Shown: piece by piece, positions 8,781 to 10,502 of the stretch | How positions within the stretch are numbered: position 1 is the stretch's first letter | Layout: the number at the start of each line of letters is the position of its first letter | NCBI GenBank assembly: GCA_001953115.1 | Contig: LSSL01001561.1 | Location: 1-10,502, forward strand | Length of the DNA stretch: 10,502 bases | Direction of reading: 5' to 3' | Source: Smittium mucronatum | Taxonomy: Eukaryota; Kickxellomycota; Harpellomycetes; Harpellales; Legeriomycetaceae | Position numbers and translations under genes: made by a program | The notes under the pieces: model-generated | Databases searched by the model: none | The model's input: the letters and a program-made list of their open reading frames with translations, nothing else | What the model was told of the DNA's origin: nothing

Positions 8781-8836
8781 CATTCCGATCTGTCGCACAG
8801 GCGGCTCAGTAACCGCTAGGGATTGGTTCAAGGGTC
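8781..8836 (+). other. GC-rich island: candidate small RNA or SINE/coding relic
   Basis: From 8781 to 8840, 32 of 60 bases are G or C, against about one in six in the surroundings. Two small perfect hairpins abut: CTGT-CGC-ACAG at 8790-8800 and GCGG with CCGC around an 8-base loop at 8801-8816. GGCTCAGT (8803-8810) looks like a tRNA A-box core, and GGTTCAAGGGT (8825-8835) matches 9 of 11 bases of the Pol III B-box pattern. Their spacing of about 22 bases is half that of a real tRNA, and no cloverleaf forms. Runs of four T (8840-8843) and eight T (8858-8865) follow and could stop Pol III. The island also lies inside a stop-free forward frame of 73 codons (8719-8937) without an early ATG, where it encodes HIPICRTGGSVTARDWFKG. 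That pattern faintly recalls the conserved stretch before the catalytic domain of ISXO2/Merlin-type transposases, too weakly to assign. Strand is uncertain. Confidence 0.35.
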
Positions 8837-10502
8837 TAATTTTCTTTCACATGTTACTTTTTTTTGTGGAAAAGGTTAAATGTTGTTTTGTTTTATTACT
8901 ATTTACAATATATTTAGCAAATATCGTGCAGTTCAGATAAATTTTAATTAATAAGTTCTCATTTGGAAAATGTCAATTTTTTATTATCTATAGATTTTTA
9001 TGTTAATTTAAACAATTCTTATATATGTAAATTCGAATTCATTAAAAAACCATTTATTTTTATTAATTTTTTTTATTAATTTTTCTGATAAAAAATGATT
9101 TTATTCTGATTTTTTATATATTTTTTATTTTTCACTTGAATAATAAAATTATAAATTTTCAAAGCTCTGGAAAGCCTATTTTTGTTACTTATAATTTTAA
9201 AATAGCCTCTATATATATTTTTTCTTTAAATAAATTTATATATTAATAGAAAATATTAACTTATAAACTTATAATATTTTTTTTTACTAAATTTTAATTT
9301 TTTAATTAATCATTAATTTTTTTCATTCAGCCTTGATTTTTATATTTCCCAACACTTGCTTGTGTATTTTTTTTGTATTTGAAAACCCATTTAGTATTTT
9401 TTATTTATACAGATATTTATCCATAATCAATTTTAAAAAATTCTCTTATTTTATTTTTCATAAGACTCTCAAAAAATATAGACCTTTTATTAGGAATTTT
9501 CTCTAATAAAAAATAAAAATCATTACAAAAAATCTTGTAATAAACTGTATTACCTCTTTATTTTAAATTTTAAATATTTTATTTCTACGATTGAAACCGA
9601 TAATTCGGCAAGTCTAATTAAATGAACAATTTAATTTTTTCAATTGAACTGATATTAAATCAAATGTGTAAATTTGAATTAATTAATGTTATTTTTTTAA
9701 TTATTCTTAATATTATTATTTTTAGAATTAATATAAGCTAAATTTAAATTCTAAATAAAAATTCATATTTTATAAAAAACATTTTTTTATTTGTAACTAG
9801 TAATGTAAAAAAAATATTTAAACTATTTATGTTTTTTTTGGCTAAAATTTTATTCAACCAAATAAATAAATTTGTGAGTTTAGATATATAATAACAGTGA
9901 AAAAATTCGTGGTGTATTTTTTAAATCAAATAATTAATTATATTTCAAGAAAAAAAAATAAGCATGCTCCTTTTAACCAAAACCCCCTTTTTTTTAATTA
10001 AATCTTTTAGTGATTTTTATTAACTCACATATTTAAATTTATTGAGAAAATCTTTTACATTTTTTTTAAAAAAATTTCAAAATTAAGTTTTAATTTTTAT
10101 TATCACCTGTTCTTTTATATATATCATTTTTTATTTTATATAATTTTTTTCGGAATTTATACATTTCTTTACTCAATCAATAATTATATGAGATATTATT
10201 CTCAATTTATAATATATATATTCATGATTATAGAATCAAAAGAAATTTTATTTTACATAATAAATCTTTAAATTTCAATTAATTTCATTTTTTTGGTAGT
10301 ATTCATCATTATTTTTCTCAATTAATATTCTTGGATTTAAAAAATGATCATTTTATCCTTCAATAAGCTAATATTGTTTAGGATTTAGCGTCTGATACAA
10401 AAAAAGACGATAATATTTCAAATTCTAAACTTTTTTTAAAGCTATTACATTTTATTTTTTGAAATTTTATAGAAATTCTCAAGGAATAATTTAGCAATAC
10501 AG
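8837..10502. other. Gene-free, T-biased AT-rich stretch
   Basis: No gene, RNA or mobile element is recognisable. T-tracts dominate the plus strand through much of the stretch and stops are present in all frames. A small inverted repeat at 10389-10409 (CGTCT and AGACG around 11 bases) is one of the few GC-containing items and is too short to interpret. The sequence runs off the end of the window without a gene boundary. Confidence 0.7.

Noticed and set aside
8790..8836. An intact tRNA gene in the GC island
   Set aside because: The A- and B-box-like words are only about 22 bases apart. No acceptor stem, anticodon arm or T arm can be folded.
1..10502. CRISPR array, rRNA, bacterial operon or phage module
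   Set aside because: I found no regularly spaced repeats with unique spacers, no rRNA-like conserved blocks, and no linked open reading frames anywhere in the window.

Overview
This window is extremely AT-rich. By eye about one base in six is G or C, with many A- and T-tracts of 7 to 12 bases, and I see no convincing protein-coding gene on either strand. Stop codons are dense in all six frames. The longest ATG-initiated reading frame is 104 codons (4384 to 4070, minus strand) and matches no family I recognise. I see no complete tRNA, no rRNA, no CRISPR array and no recognisable bacterial operon. This looks most like intergenic, intronic or decayed repeat DNA from an AT-rich eukaryote. An expanded microsporidian, an anaerobic fungus, or an AT-rich protist or invertebrate would all fit, and the sequence cannot choose between them. 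A wholly decayed stretch of a bacterial endosymbiont or organelle genome is less likely but not excluded.

Layout: 1-2650 is featureless AT-rich DNA, with A exceeding T on the plus strand over roughly 1300-2640 and a small C-rich patch near 2456-2480. 2651-2850 is a 200-base segment with a strong G excess over C, possibly a decayed gene or transcribed unit. 2851-4885 is mostly featureless, with a short heptanucleotide repeat at 3501 and the doubtful 104-codon frame. 4886-4927 is a hexanucleotide microsatellite.

The best-supported structure is at about 5850-6332. Two arms (about 5882-6020 and 6105-6259) are inverted, diverged copies of each other and match in five collinear blocks. The arms contain degenerate 16-bp tandem repeats built on a CACCCAATT core. 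The right arm appears to carry one more unit than the left. A diverged 43-bp direct repeat flanks the structure. Long inverted repeats built from short tandem repeats resemble Foldback-type non-autonomous DNA transposons. That class assignment is an inference.

The second notable structure is an island at 8781-8836 that is about 53% G+C in a background of roughly 17%. It holds two abutting small hairpins and tRNA-promoter-like words, and could be a small RNA gene, a fragment of a tRNA-derived retroelement or a coding relic. From about 7500 to the end the plus strand is T-rich, the reverse of the A-rich bias near 1300-2640. No genes can be seen to work together in this window.
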